The notes: generated by a model from the sequence alone, not told the origin. A DNA stretch of 64,000 nt from Spiro-02 sp034114085 (GCA_034114085.1 JAXEWB010000011.1:62001-126000), one strand, 5' to 3'. Numbered from the stretch's first letter, positions 8,888-17,732 are shown. Program-made: numbers and translations.

Positions 8888-9712
8888 TCATACAGGCTGG
8901 CACATGGGACAGAAATAGACGTTTCCGCCCAGATAGGCCTGACGGATGATTTCGTGGCCACATCTCGGACACGGTTTCGTGAAGGTCTTCGCGGACAGGA
9001 GGGTCCTGTATCCGCCGGATTCACCGAACAAATTCTTCTCCGTATCACGACCGCCCTGTTTCGCCATGACCTGGAGAGTATCCTGCGTGCAGGCATAAAG
9101 CTGTTTCAGCTGCGCATCATCGAGCGTCGCCAGCTTGGTGCGCGGGTTCAGCCTTGCGTTGAATAGAATATCCTGCAATGTTCCGTTGCCCAGCCCGGGG
9201 ATCCGCTGCTCCGTAGCGAGAAACGCCTTTACGCTGAGCTTTGACGGAGTGGCGGAAACAAGAGAAGCAAACCAAGGCTCAGTGAATGCGCCGGTCAGCG
9301 GCGAAGGCTTCTCCTTCGCCACCAGATAGTAGGGATTGTCGTTCGTTCCGTCCTTGAAGACACCCAAGCTTCCGTACATCTGGATGGTCCATACCAGATG
9401 GGAACCATCGTCAAGCCGGAATAGAAGCTGATGTTTCGCAGGAGGTTCAACCCCCGGCTGGAGGTAGTGAATCGTTGCTCCGTCTCCAAACACAAAGCGC
9501 ATGTCTTCAATTTCAAGCTCGACAAGCCCGCCATAAGCATGCACATCGGAGAGCGAGAGTCCCTCCAGCATGGCCGGATACCGCTGCGGGTCACAGGTAT
9601 AGAAAGCGAACCTGTGGGGTGACGCGGCGGCGACCACATGAGAAATCCGACGTCCAAGCAGACGCTCTCGCAATTGGGACGCAATCACGTCGCTTTCAGG
9701 TAGTTCTAGCAT
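8888..9712 (-). CDS. Fpg/Nei-family protein lacking the catalytic Pro2
   Basis: A 274-residue protein of the formamidopyrimidine-DNA glycosylase/endonuclease VIII family. The helix-two-turn-helix segment (PGLGNGTLQDILF, ~174-186) and a four-cysteine zinc finger (C248, C251, C268, C271) are intact. The N-terminus reads MLELPES instead of MPELPE: E3 is kept but the nucleophilic Pro2 is Leu, and the beta-hairpin Lys (K57 in E. coli Fpg) and zinc-finger Arg also seem absent. I recall annotated endonuclease VIII relatives in Firmicutes with the same MLELPES start, so this is probably a natural subfamily rather than a mutation. The ATG has GGAGG 6 bases upstream. It follows rluD by 68 bases. Confidence 0.8.
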   Translation of the reverse strand: MLELPESDVIASQLRERLLGRRISHVVAAASPHRFAFYTCDPQRYPAMLEGLSLSDVHAYGGLVELEIEDMRFVFGDGATIHYLQPGVEPPAKHQLLFRLDDGSHLVWTIQMYGSLGVFKDGTNDNPYYLVAKEKPSPLTGAFTEPWFASLVSATPSKLSVKAFLATEQRIPGLGNGTLQDILFNARLNPRTKLATLDDAQLKQLYACTQDTLQVMAKQGGRDTEKNLFGESGGYRTLLSAKTFTKPCPRCGHEIIRQAYLGGNVYFCPMCQPV

Positions 9713-9780
9713 GTCCGACCTCCAACATGTGCGCGAAACCGCCCGCGACCTTCAGCGGGACGACGGGAAAAGCAAGCGCT

Positions 9781-10890
9781 TCATTCCAAGAAACGGGTTT
9801 CGTCTCCGGGAAGAACCTTCGGTAGGGATAGAGCGCGCAGCACATCCTTGAACCGCTGGGGCATCGGAGCGCAAAACCGCATCCGACGGCCAGTGGCCGG
9901 ATGGTCGAACTGAAGCTGTAGCGAATGGAGCATTAGCGTCGCGCCGGGATAGGAACCGTCTTTTCTTGCGTAGACGGGATCCCCCAGAACGGAATGTCCG
10001 ATCGACTGCATATGGACGCGAATCTGGTGGGTACGCCCAGTAAGGATGCGGATACGAACCAACGCATAACCGGCATATTGGCGTAATACCAGATAATGGG
10101 TCTCAGCCTTCCGCCCATCGTCCACCGGACAAGTCATAAACCGTTTTCGGTCATCAGTATCCCGTTTGATTCCAGTCACAATCCGTCCCCGACGGGTCTC
10201 CATTCGCCCCTTTACAATCGCGATATAGTACTTGTCGGTGGTATGTTCCTTGAATTGTCTGGACAATGCCGCATGAGACTCCCTGTTGCGGGCTATGACC
10301 ATGACACCACTAGTGTCCTTGTCCAGACGATGCACAATGCCGGGACGAACGGCGGGGTTCAGCAGCCCATCGACAGTCTCTTCGCCACCGACGGCGAAAT
10401 CCACATCATCTGGAGATGACGGCTCTTCCTCCACACATGAAGCTGGTCGCCCCTGAACATCACCAAAAGAAGAATCCGCATTCGCCGGAACATATGGAGA
10501 ACTAGTTATTTCCGAAAAGGCTGAGCCATAGCGATACACCAACGCATTGACCAATGTCCCGGCAGGATTGCCCGCGGCAGGATGCACGACCATGCCTTGA
10601 GGTTTGTTAATGACAAGGACATCATCATCCTCATACAAGATATCCAACGGGATGTTCTGAGGCTCAATCCCTTCAAAACACTGCTCTATCCACCGGACCT
10701 CGATGGCTTGTCCTTCTTTTACAGGACGGCTTCTTTTGGCGTCCTTGCCGTCCACTAGAATCCGGGTATCCTTGTCGCCGACCAGGGTACGGCTGATACC
10801 CGCCGCATTGGTGGCGACATAAGCATCGACGCGGACTTTCCCATCTACCGGCCCGACAACAAGGAAGACGGCACGTTCAATTGTCTTCAC
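9781..10890 (-). CDS. rluD: RluA/RluD-family 23S rRNA pseudouridine synthase
   Basis: Isomerises uridine to pseudouridine in rRNA. It has an N-terminal S4-like RNA-binding region (~15-70) and a catalytic domain with NKPQGMVVHPAAGN and the active-site HRLDKDTSG, whose Asp is the nucleophile. Between these the protein carries an acidic, Ser/Pro-rich insert of about 60 residues (~125-185) that family members of standard length (~320) lack. The start is a GTG (10888-10890) with GGGAG eight bases upstream. The gene is the last of an operon with the cmpB-like gene, yggS and a small membrane protein, separated from the latter by three bases. RluD versus a paralogue cannot be settled. Confidence 0.88.
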   Translation of the reverse strand: MKTIERAVFLVVGPVDGKVRVDAYVATNAAGISRTLVGDKDTRILVDGKDAKRSRPVKEGQAIEVRWIEQCFEGIEPQNIPLDILYEDDDVLVINKPQGMVVHPAAGNPAGTLVNALVYRYGSAFSEITSSPYVPANADSSFGDVQGRPASCVEEEPSSPDDVDFAVGGEETVDGLLNPAVRPGIVHRLDKDTSGVMVIARNRESHAALSRQFKEHTTDKYYIAIVKGRMETRRGRIVTGIKRDTDDRKRFMTCPVDDGRKAETHYLVLRQYAGYALVRIRILTGRTHQIRVHMQSIGHSVLGDPVYARKDGSYPGATLMLHSLQLQFDHPATGRRMRFCAPMPQRFKDVLRALSLPKVLPGDETRFLE

Positions 10891-10893
10891 TGA

Positions 10894-11289
10894 TTATTCT
10901 CCCTTGACTTCCCCGATGATGAAATCGGTCAGAGCGATAGTAAAGGATACACCGGCGGCAGCGCCCAGCTGCACTAATACCGTCTTGATTCCCGCTGTTT
11001 CTTCTACTGGCGGCGCACCGAGATTGACTGCGAGGTTATAGGCGAGCGCCACTAGGGGAAAAGCCAATGGAAACGAACCGAAGAACAACGACTCCGCCCG
11101 GCGCAATTTTCCACTCCAGATGGGAAACTCATCTTTTGTGTAGGGTTCATAGTCAGGAAGCTTCGTACCGGTCGCAGTCGTACTGCCTGCCGTGGTAGTA
11201 GTGGTTGCCGTTTCAGCGGCAAAAAGGCATTGCATGGAAATCGCGACAAGCAACGATACCACCAGAATCCGAACCGTCATCCTATTCAT
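10894..11289 (-). CDS. Small secreted or membrane protein of unknown function
   Basis: 131 residues, not recognised. It opens with a signal peptide (MNRMTVRILVVSLLVAISM... ending LFAAE), followed by a Thr/Ala-rich low-complexity linker (~26-42), a short soluble part with YEPYTKDEFPIW and two hydrophobic segments (~68-88 and ~105-122) that may span the membrane. The ATG overlaps the stop of yggS by four bases and rluD begins three bases after its stop, so it is firmly in the operon, but nothing in the sequence gives a function. Confidence 0.7.
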   Translation of the reverse strand: MNRMTVRILVVSLLVAISMQCLFAAETATTTTTAGSTTATGTKLPDYEPYTKDEFPIWSGKLRRAESLFFGSFPLAFPLVALAYNLAVNLGAPPVEETAGIKTVLVQLGAAAGVSFTIALTDFIIGEVKGE

Positions 11290-11996
11290 TTTGAATAATC
11301 CCTCGCACCGAAAAGTCGTGTTCCAACCCGAACCACGGTAGAACCTTCCTCAACAGCCCATGCGAAATCGCCACTCATGCCCATGGAGAGAACGGCGAAA
11401 TCAAATGAAGGGTAACGCACTCTGCACGTTTCAAACAATTTTCGCAACCGAGCGAAAGCGCCGCGGACTTGTCGCTCGTCCCCGCCCAAGGGTCCGATGG
11501 TCATCAGCCCTCGTATATTGATGCCTTTCAGACCTTCAGCATGGTCAAGCATGTCAAAAAGTGCAGTTTCGGTCTCAAAACCGGATTTTGCTTCTTCTCC
11601 GGAAGTGTTGAATTCCAACAGGACCGGCATTACCCGTCCGCAGGACAGGGCGCACTCGCTAATCAGAGTAGCGAGTTTCAGGGAATCAACCGAATCGATA
11701 CCATCCACCAACGGCACGATTTTTTTCACCTTGTTGCTTTGCAGATGTCCAATCAGATGGAGTTTCATTCCCTCTGGCCGTTCAGGGATTCGCGGGAATT
11801 TCGCCTCAACCTCCTGGACGCGGTTTTCACCGAACAGCCGCAGCCCGGCTTCATAGCCTTCTATGACGGAATCCCAGGGATGTGTCTTGGAAACGCCCAT
11901 CAAGGTGATGTCGTCCACACTGCGCCCACAGGCCGCAGCGGCGGCCTGGATTTCAGCGAGGACTTCCTCTACCCGTTCTTTGCAAGTATCACTCAT
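11286..11996 (-). CDS. yggS: YggS-family PLP-binding protein (PLP homeostasis)
   Basis: A 236-residue alanine-racemase-fold protein that carries pyridoxal 5'-phosphate and controls vitamin B6 and amino-acid pools. The PLP-lysine motif GVSKTH (~34-39), FGENRVQE, HLIGHLQSNK and the C-terminal LSMGMSGDF / VRVGTRLFG phosphate-binding region are all present and the length is normal. It overlaps the upstream cmpB-like gene and the downstream membrane gene by four bases each, so translation of the operon is coupled. Confidence 0.94.
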   Translation of the reverse strand: MSDTCKERVEEVLAEIQAAAAACGRSVDDITLMGVSKTHPWDSVIEGYEAGLRLFGENRVQEVEAKFPRIPERPEGMKLHLIGHLQSNKVKKIVPLVDGIDSVDSLKLATLISECALSCGRVMPVLLEFNTSGEEAKSGFETETALFDMLDHAEGLKGINIRGLMTIGPLGGDERQVRGAFARLRKLFETCRVRYPSFDFAVLSMGMSGDFAWAVEEGSTVVRVGTRLFGARDYSK

Positions 11997-12835
11997 GAGT
12001 GTTTTTTCGCCTTCTTTTCCTGTCGGGCTTTCTTCGCCGTCTGATGTATCGCGGTCCGTTCCATGGCCCGCTTCTCACGCCACAGCTTCACGCCTGCCCT
12101 CAACTGTTCGAACTGCTCCCTCATTTCTCCGCTGGCGCTGGTCATGCTGGGGAAAGCGTCCACCATACGGCGACTGGTCCGATGCAGTTCCGTCCGCAGG
12201 CGTTCCATTTCCTTGTCGAACTTCGCTTTCGTGGCTGCGACAAGTTGCTGGCTCCCTTCTTTCTGCAACACGGCCAGCCGCTCCTGGAATTCCCTACCTT
12301 TCTCCTTGACCTCCCGAACCTTGGCCTGGAACGCTGCCATATGGTAGATGCTGGCCGTGGCATCCACGGACATGACAATCGCAATCAGCATCGCAATGGG
12401 AGAATAGAGCCATTCGGGGAATTTGCCGACAAAACTGGCAATGGCGGGCTGGATCAGATAGACCACTACCAGGCAGAGAATCGCGAACAACGTGGAGTTC
12501 AGCAGGCAGACGCGCCCGTTTATATTGATCTTGTGCTTGGAATAGTCCCAGAGCTTCGTGTTGAAGAACTTCTCCAGCAGCCAGCTAGTAAAGTATTCCA
12601 GCACAGAGGTCACAATCATGCCGAATATGAACACGAGGTACGGTTTGTCAAAAAACGGTTCCAGGGCAAGTATCACAGAAATTGCCCCGAACCCATAAAT
12701 CGGCAGATATGGGCCATATAGGAACCCTCGGTTCACGAACCGCTTGGCGGGTATGGAGCAATAGACGACTTCGCAGACGTATCCACAGATGCAGTAGATG
12801 AAAAAATAGATAATAAGTTTATCCAGAGCAAACAT
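11993..12835 (-). CDS. CmpB-type membrane protein (PF06541-like) with coiled-coil tail
   Basis: A 280-residue protein. Five or six membrane segments occupy residues 1-170, with the family-type stretches CGYVCEVVYCSI, NRGFLYGPYLPIYGFG, SVLEYFTSWLLEK and WDYSKHKININGRVCL that mark the putative ABC-transporter type IV (CmpB) family. The last ~110 residues are hydrophilic and coiled-coil, ending in a very basic KKARQEKKAKKHS. Start is the ATG with AGGAG five bases upstream at 12835; the longer frame upstream runs into repeats. First gene of the yggS-rluD operon. The transport role is a family label and is unproven. Confidence 0.78.
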   Translation of the reverse strand: MFALDKLIIYFFIYCICGYVCEVVYCSIPAKRFVNRGFLYGPYLPIYGFGAISVILALEPFFDKPYLVFIFGMIVTSVLEYFTSWLLEKFFNTKLWDYSKHKININGRVCLLNSTLFAILCLVVVYLIQPAIASFVGKFPEWLYSPIAMLIAIVMSVDATASIYHMAAFQAKVREVKEKGREFQERLAVLQKEGSQQLVAATKAKFDKEMERLRTELHRTSRRMVDAFPSMTSASGEMREQFEQLRAGVKLWREKRAMERTAIHQTAKKARQEKKAKKHS

Positions 12836-13015
12836 ACTGTCTCCTATCAGGCAATTCCGAACAACGTCCATAGTATAGCAGGAAGCCCCAATCCTGCAAA
12901 CCGTTTTCCTGCCACCATGAACTATGCTCAAAATATAACTACCCAGCCCAAAAACGTCTATCCAGAGGTCAAGTGGGGTCTCCGAATTTCTAGAGGCTTG
13001 ATTGGTGATTGATGA

Positions 13016-13051
13016 GTGTCCGTTCGGTGTTTGCTCTAGGCGCAACCGGTG
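13016..13051. repeat. Dispersed repeat, copy 1
   Basis: A stretch beginning GTGTCCGTTCGG and ending GTGTTCACCGGGG that recurs with few changes at 27686-27731 and, internally shortened, at 59672-59703. All copies lie next to gene boundaries, outside coding sequence. Confidence 0.65.
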
Positions 13052-13085
13052 TTCACCGGGGCTGATGGTTCATCGCTTGCTGATG

Positions 13086-13487
13086 CCACGTCCTTTATGT
13101 TGTTGCCACGTCCTTTATGTGGGGATTGCGTCCTTTATGTCGGAGCTACCTGTCGTCTACGTCCTTTATGACGGGATTACGTCCTTTATGTTGTTGCTAC
13201 GTCCTTTATGTTGTTGCTACGTCCTTTATGTCGGGATTGCGTCCTTTATGTCGGGATTACGTCCTTTATGTCGGAGCTACCTATCGTCTACGTCCTGTAT
13301 GTTGGGATTACGTCCTTTATGTTGTTGCTACGTCCTTTATGACGGGATTACGTCCTTTATGTCGGAGCTACCTGTCGTCTACGTCCTTTATGACGGGATT
13401 ACGTCCTGCACGTTGTTGCTACGTCCTTTATGATGGGATTGCGTCCTTTATGTCGGGATTGCGTCCTGCTTGCTGACTACTTGACGA
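13086..13487. repeat. 20-bp minisatellite, about 18 units, with 31-bp variants
   Basis: Units begin CGTCCTTTATG and end in one of a few 9-base tails (TTGTTGCTA, TCGGGATTA/G, ACGGGATTA). Most units are 20 bp; three are 31 bp, carrying TCGGAGCTACC(T/A)(G/A)TCGTCTA. The longer units recur in a higher-order pattern with ACGGGATTA and TTGTTGCTA units, indicating segmental duplication. Because 20 is not a multiple of three, the open frames through the array are unlikely to be genes. There are no unique spacers, so this is not CRISPR. Confidence 0.9.
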
Positions 13488-13581
13488 CTGCTTTACGGGA
13501 ATCGAGACGCCAGTTCGCAAACAGGTCGTACCTCTTGCATTTTTCACCATGATGATTTCATTCAGGATGGTTTTACCGTAG

Positions 13582-13610
13582 TTGACACAAGCACCGGAAC
13601 ATGCTAGTTT
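13582..13610 (+). promoter_or_regulatory. tRNA-Val promoter
   Basis: TTGACA (13582-13587), a 17-base spacer and TAGTTT (13605-13610), ending 32 bases before the mature tRNA. Confidence 0.6.
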
Positions 13611-13642
13611 ATCCGAGCGTCTGCTGGATGGCAGATGCGAAT

Positions 13643-13714
13643 GGCGGTGTAGCTCAGTGGGAGAGCGGTTGCCTTACACGCAACTGGTCGGGGGTTCAAA
13701 TCCCTCCGCCGTCA
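13643..13714 (+). tRNA. tRNA-Val (anticodon TAC)
   Basis: Folds as a full cloverleaf: acceptor GGCGGTG with CGCCGTC, D-arm GCTC/GAGC, anticodon stem GTTGC/GCAAC with loop CTTACAC, five-base variable loop and T-arm GGGGG-TTCAAAT-CCCTC. Discriminator base is A and the 3' CCA is not encoded. The anticodon TAC reads valine codons. Confidence 0.95.
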
Positions 13715-13717
13715 ACG

Positions 13718-13743
13718 GTGGCCGAGAAATCGGTCACTTTTTT
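13718..13743 (+). terminator. Rho-independent terminator of tRNA-Val
   Basis: Perfect stem GTGGCCGA/TCGGTCAC (with G-U) around a GAAA tetraloop, followed by TTTTTT, starting four bases after the tRNA. Confidence 0.85.
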
Positions 13744-13796
13744 ATATACAGTTGAACCCCTGTATGAAGTTTTGGGACTATGTACCAAGCCTTGGA

Positions 13797-14576
13797 CTAT
13801 GTGCAAAGTCCAAGGGATTCAATGATTCGCGCGATTCCGTCTTCATCAGCCGGAGGGCAGACGATATCCGCTAGGGCCTTCAGTTTCTCGTTTCCGTCTG
13901 CCATCGCAATACCACATCCTGCGCACAGAAGCATATCCACGTCATTATACCCATCCCCAAAAGCATAGGAATCAGCTTTGCCAAAACCATGCTTGTCCAT
14001 CAAAAAATTCATTCCAAGGGATTTTCCTGCGTTTTTCGGAATCAGGCTCAGCAAATACTGGTGGGGACGATTCGTTACATAACCATTCAAGATATCCTGG
14101 AACAGAGGTTCCTCGGATTCCTCAATGTACAGTTGTAGCAGATATATCTTTTCGATATCCCTGAAACCGGGAAGAATCGGCGGTATGTCGGATTCAAAAT
14201 CGTCCCAGACCGCCTGGACATGGGGCGTGAGCCTGTTGAGAGCCTGTCCCACACAAGTGAAACCGCCATAGGCAACGCCGAGGGAGTCGGCCAGACTGAA
14301 GACTCGCTTTGTATTCTCCAGACTGATATGTTGCTCGAACACGACCTGCTCATTTTCAATGACGACCTGTCCGTTGAGGAAGATATAGGCATCGAAGAAA
14401 ATGGCGGTTTCCCGATCCACCATGGCACGGGATTCTAGTCCCCGACCTGTGGCGAGAACTAGAAAGTGTCCACGGGACCGGAGATCCTCAAGCGCCTTGC
14501 GGGCGCTTGAGGGGACTCTGCCGGTTCTGTGGCTATAGAGCGTATTGTCAAAATCGAGGAAGATGATTTTTCTCAT
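13797..14576 (-). CDS. HAD-superfamily (Cof-type) phosphatase
   Basis: A 259-residue cytoplasmic phosphatase. Motif I FLDFDNTLYS near the N-terminus supplies the nucleophilic Asp, motif II is LATGR, and motif IV is GDGYNDVDML; the cap between them is of the Cof/IIB type, which favours sugar phosphates and nucleotides. The ATG overlaps the solute-binding-protein stop by four bases, so I start there and ignore the longer frame. It is the last gene of the seven-gene ABC/phosphoesterase operon, which suggests that it removes phosphate from a product generated by the upstream enzymes. Confidence 0.9.
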   Translation of the reverse strand: MRKIIFLDFDNTLYSHRTGRVPSSARKALEDLRSRGHFLVLATGRGLESRAMVDRETAIFFDAYIFLNGQVVIENEQVVFEQHISLENTKRVFSLADSLGVAYGGFTCVGQALNRLTPHVQAVWDDFESDIPPILPGFRDIEKIYLLQLYIEESEEPLFQDILNGYVTNRPHQYLLSLIPKNAGKSLGMNFLMDKHGFGKADSYAFGDGYNDVDMLLCAGCGIAMADGNEKLKALADIVCPPADEDGIARIIESLGLCT

Positions 14577-15943
14577 TTGAATTTTGACGCTGTCTCCGCG
14601 AGTGCGGTCGCAGGATCGGCCCCACCAATCATCACAGCTTTCCACATGGACCCCACTTCCGCGGCAAGCTTGTCCGAATTTTCAAAAGCGACATCAAAGC
14701 TCATGATGTCCTGCATGTTCAGTGCGGCATTAACCGCGGAGGCGTAGTAGAATGCCTTCGTACCTTTCTCTGTCGCCAAGAATTTCTGATATTCGGAATT
14801 TCCAACCTGTGAACGGCTGATGGGCAGATTGCCCGTATTGACAAACCATTCCACATTGTTTTCCGCGGCGCTCAAGAATTTAATCAAAAGCCATGCGGCG
14901 ACACGTTGTTCCGTTGTGGAATTGGAGAATACGGCGTAGTTCTCTCCTTTACTAAATGTAACAGCCTTCTCCATATCCTTTTGGGGGATCGCAGCGACTC
15001 CGATTTCAAAATCGCGCTGCCCCTTCGCCACGGAGGGAACAGCATATTGAATACCGGCGGCGGGACCGATGAACATGTAGCACTCTTCCATAACGAAGCC
15101 GCTGTTGCTATAGTTCCCTCCGGCACTCGGCATGAGCGCGGGAAGCGTGAACAGTCCCTTGTCCATGTTCTTCTTGAAGAATTCAAGCACATCAAGCGAG
15201 GCCTTGTTGTTGATGTCCACGGTGCCATCCTTGGCTACATAAGGACTCCCCCACTGGCTTGTCATCGTCTTGAAGGCGGCTTCACCATAAGAGGTATCAT
15301 AGCTGAAACCAGGTTTTCCAGTCTCCGCCTTGATGATTTCGCAATAGGCGACGACCTCATCCCAGGTGGAGGGAGCTTTCCATCCATGTGCGTCGAAGAA
15401 CGTCTTGTTATAGACAAGGATGTCAGTCGTCTTCTTGTTCGTAGGCCAAGCATACATGGTTCCTTCCGGACCGAAACTCTGCACCTCGGCGATATAGTTC
15501 GCAAAGAAATCGGCCTTCTCCTGTTTTGTGTATCCAATCGTCGCATCCGTGAAATAGGGCATCAAATCCACTATTGCATCGCTGGCGATATACTCCGGGA
15601 ACGTAGGAGCGTTGAGGTTCGATACTGTGGGAGTCGTCTTGGACACGATATTCTGGGTGAGTTTAGCAGTCAGGTCGTTGATGGCACCCTGATTGGAAAA
15701 ATCGACCTTGATATTGGGATAGGCCGTCGTAAAGGCGTTTACCATCGCCTCAAGATATGGATAGTTCTGGGCTCCAGTACCGGTCCAGAACGAAATCGCC
15801 ACCGGCTCTTTATCAACCAGAACCTTTTGGATGGCGGTCTTCAGGTCAGTCGCGCCCTTCTGCTCGGTAGTACCGCCGCAGAAAGCATACGCGCATACGC
15901 ATGCAACCAGCATGATGCACATCGCCTTTTTCGTAAACGTCAT
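14573..15943 (-). CDS. ABC transporter family-1 solute-binding protein (UgpB/sugar type)
   Basis: A 456-residue extracellular binding protein that delivers substrate to the two permeases encoded just upstream. The N-terminus has a hydrophobic signal region ending AYAFCGG; the Cys could be a lipoprotein site under the relaxed spirochaetal lipobox. The body has typical family-1 stretches such as VAISFWTGTGAQ, ILVYNKTFFDAHGW, GNLPISRSQV. The start is the ATG with GGAGG seven bases upstream (15943), not the ATG at 15964 inside the permease end. The transporter belongs to the carbohydrate/glycerol-phosphate class; the phosphatase neighbours argue for a phosphorylated substrate. Confidence 0.9.
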   Translation of the reverse strand: MTFTKKAMCIMLVACVCAYAFCGGTTEQKGATDLKTAIQKVLVDKEPVAISFWTGTGAQNYPYLEAMVNAFTTAYPNIKVDFSNQGAINDLTAKLTQNIVSKTTPTVSNLNAPTFPEYIASDAIVDLMPYFTDATIGYTKQEKADFFANYIAEVQSFGPEGTMYAWPTNKKTTDILVYNKTFFDAHGWKAPSTWDEVVAYCEIIKAETGKPGFSYDTSYGEAAFKTMTSQWGSPYVAKDGTVDINNKASLDVLEFFKKNMDKGLFTLPALMPSAGGNYSNSGFVMEECYMFIGPAAGIQYAVPSVAKGQRDFEIGVAAIPQKDMEKAVTFSKGENYAVFSNSTTEQRVAAWLLIKFLSAAENNVEWFVNTGNLPISRSQVGNSEYQKFLATEKGTKAFYYASAVNAALNMQDIMSFDVAFENSDKLAAEVGSMWKAVMIGGADPATALAETASKFK

Positions 15944-15960
15944 TTCCACTCCTCCATATT

Positions 15961-16794
15961 TCAACCCTTGATTCCACCCGTCTGCATCCCCGCAAATACA
16001 TTTTTACGCAGGATGACGAACAAGATGATCAAAGGAATTGTAACCAATGTCGCCGCGGACATTTGCAATTCATACTTGATAGTCCCGGAATTAGTCGTGA
16101 ACGCATTGCTCAGGCCATTGGAAATCATCCGCAGACCGTCCTTCGTCGTTATCAAGTTTGGCCAGGCGTAGGTGTTCCATATCCAGATTAGCGACAACAA
16201 CATGGTCGTCAGAATCGTCGGCCTAGTGATAGGCAACACGACTTTTCTGAGAAACCTGAAATGCGAGAGCCCATCGATCCTGGACGCAATGAACAAATCC
16301 GTAGGAATCTGTTTCATAGTCTGCCGTAGCAAAAAGATATTGAAGGCATTGACGGCATAGGGGAGAATCAGCGCCTGATAGGTATTCAACCAGCCGAGTT
16401 TCGCGACGGTCATGAAGTTGGTGATAATCAGCATCTCCTGGGGAATCATCATCGACCCGAGGACGATGAAGAACAGGACGTTCTTTCCAGGGAAGTCCAT
16501 CCAGGAGAAAGCATAGGCGGCAAGAACCGTTACCGTCGTGCTGAGTATGACAACGAAAAAAGCGACAACCAATGTATTCCAGAAATACGTCAGGAACGGA
16601 GCCATCTGCAAAGCCCTGATGAAATTCATGAATTGGGGGACTTTCGGGAACAGGACCGGAGGCTGGTACAGCGCTTCGCTTTCAGTCTTGAGGGCGGTAG
16701 AAACCATCCAGGCGAACGGAATAAGTACCAATATCAGGGCAATGAATAGAAACAGATACTTGCAGGTGGTTGAAGACGTTGATTTTCGTATCAT
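15961..16794 (-). CDS. ABC transporter permease, MalG/UgpE type
   Basis: 277 residues with six predicted membrane helices. The inner-membrane coupling loop is the EAA-type segment ASRIDGLSHFRFLRKVVLPITRP, which contacts the ATPase. The start ATG sits in an ATGA overlap with the stop of the other permease. It forms the translocation channel together with that permease and is followed after 17 bases by the binding-protein gene. Confidence 0.92.
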   Translation of the reverse strand: MIRKSTSSTTCKYLFLFIALILVLIPFAWMVSTALKTESEALYQPPVLFPKVPQFMNFIRALQMAPFLTYFWNTLVVAFFVVILSTTVTVLAAYAFSWMDFPGKNVLFFIVLGSMMIPQEMLIITNFMTVAKLGWLNTYQALILPYAVNAFNIFLLRQTMKQIPTDLFIASRIDGLSHFRFLRKVVLPITRPTILTTMLLSLIWIWNTYAWPNLITTKDGLRMISNGLSNAFTTNSGTIKYELQMSAATLVTIPLIILFVILRKNVFAGMQTGGIKG

Positions 16795-17732
16795 TTGTAG
16801 TGTACCCACCTTTTTGAAACGCCGAACTGCGCAGCGGTCAAAACCATGATGATCACCATAAGCAGGACAGCCGCCGCACTGGCGACGCTGACGGCACCCG
16901 CGCTGAGATAACTGCCCAGGGAATCAATGATATATCCGACGATGGTAATCATCATCCTGGAGTTGTCCCCGGCGGGACCATAGGTCGTCGTAAACAGAGC
17001 CACAACAGCGGAATACGCCTTAAACGCCGTGATTACCGATGTAATGAACACATAGAAGGTCGTCGGAGACAACAATGGCAATGTTATCTTGCGCAAAACC
17101 TTCCATGAACTCGTCCCGTCAAGCTGAGCGGCCTGGTAGTAGTCTTTGCGTATATTCTGCAAACCACCGAGAAAAAGCACTACCTTCAGGGACAACCCAG
17201 ACCATGTGGAATAGACGAACAGGACGAACAGGCAACGCATGTAGGACTGGTTGTACAGCTCCTTGCTCGCGGCTATCCCGACACCCGATATCCATTGGAC
17301 GGGGTCTATGCCGAACAACCCCAGGAAAAGATTCATCAATCCGAAATTGTTATTGAAGATCAGGGCGAACACCATACCGGCGGCAATGACGTTCGTCACC
17401 TGCGGCAGGTAGAACAAAGTCATCAACTGGCCTTTCAGTCTTTTGATTGAATTCAACAGCAGAGCGACGAGCAGGGCCGTCAGCATTGAGAACGGAACGC
17501 AAACGAAGGCTATGAAGCTGGTATTGAATACCGCCTTCAGAAAAGTTTTGTCCTTGAGGATATCAACATAGTTCTGGAAAGAAAACTTCACGAATGAACC
17601 AGTCAGGAATCTGTATCCTTCCTTGAACGAAGTGATCAGTGTGTTGACGACAGGATAGAGTACGAAAACAGCCATCAGCGCAAAAGCTGGAAGTAGATAC
17701 AAATATGCGTTATAGTCCCTTTTTTTCAACAT
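16791..17732 (-). CDS. ABC transporter permease, MalF/UgpA type
   Basis: 313 residues with six predicted membrane helices and an EAA loop (AAQLDGTSSWKVLRKITLPLL). It lacks the long periplasmic insertion of MalF and is closer in layout to UgpA/LacF permeases. Its start overlaps the ATPase stop by seven bases and its stop overlaps the second permease by four, so the transport genes are translationally coupled. Confidence 0.92.
   Translation of the reverse strand: MLKKRDYNAYLYLLPAFALMAVFVLYPVVNTLITSFKEGYRFLTGSFVKFSFQNYVDILKDKTFLKAVFNTSFIAFVCVPFSMLTALLVALLLNSIKRLKGQLMTLFYLPQVTNVIAAGMVFALIFNNNFGLMNLFLGLFGIDPVQWISGVGIAASKELYNQSYMRCLFVLFVYSTWSGLSLKVVLFLGGLQNIRKDYYQAAQLDGTSSWKVLRKITLPLLSPTTFYVFITSVITAFKAYSAVVALFTTTYGPAGDNSRMMITIVGYIIDSLGSYLSAGAVSVASAAAVLLMVIIMVLTAAQFGVSKRWVHYK

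Noticed and set aside
13002..13476. Overlapping plus-strand frames through the minisatellite, Cys/Leu/Tyr-rich
   Set aside because: The 20-bp units keep frames open by chance; there is no ribosome-binding site, domain or sensible composition.
13086..13487. Possible CRISPR array
   Set aside because: Units are contiguous with shared tails and no unique spacers, and no cas genes are near.
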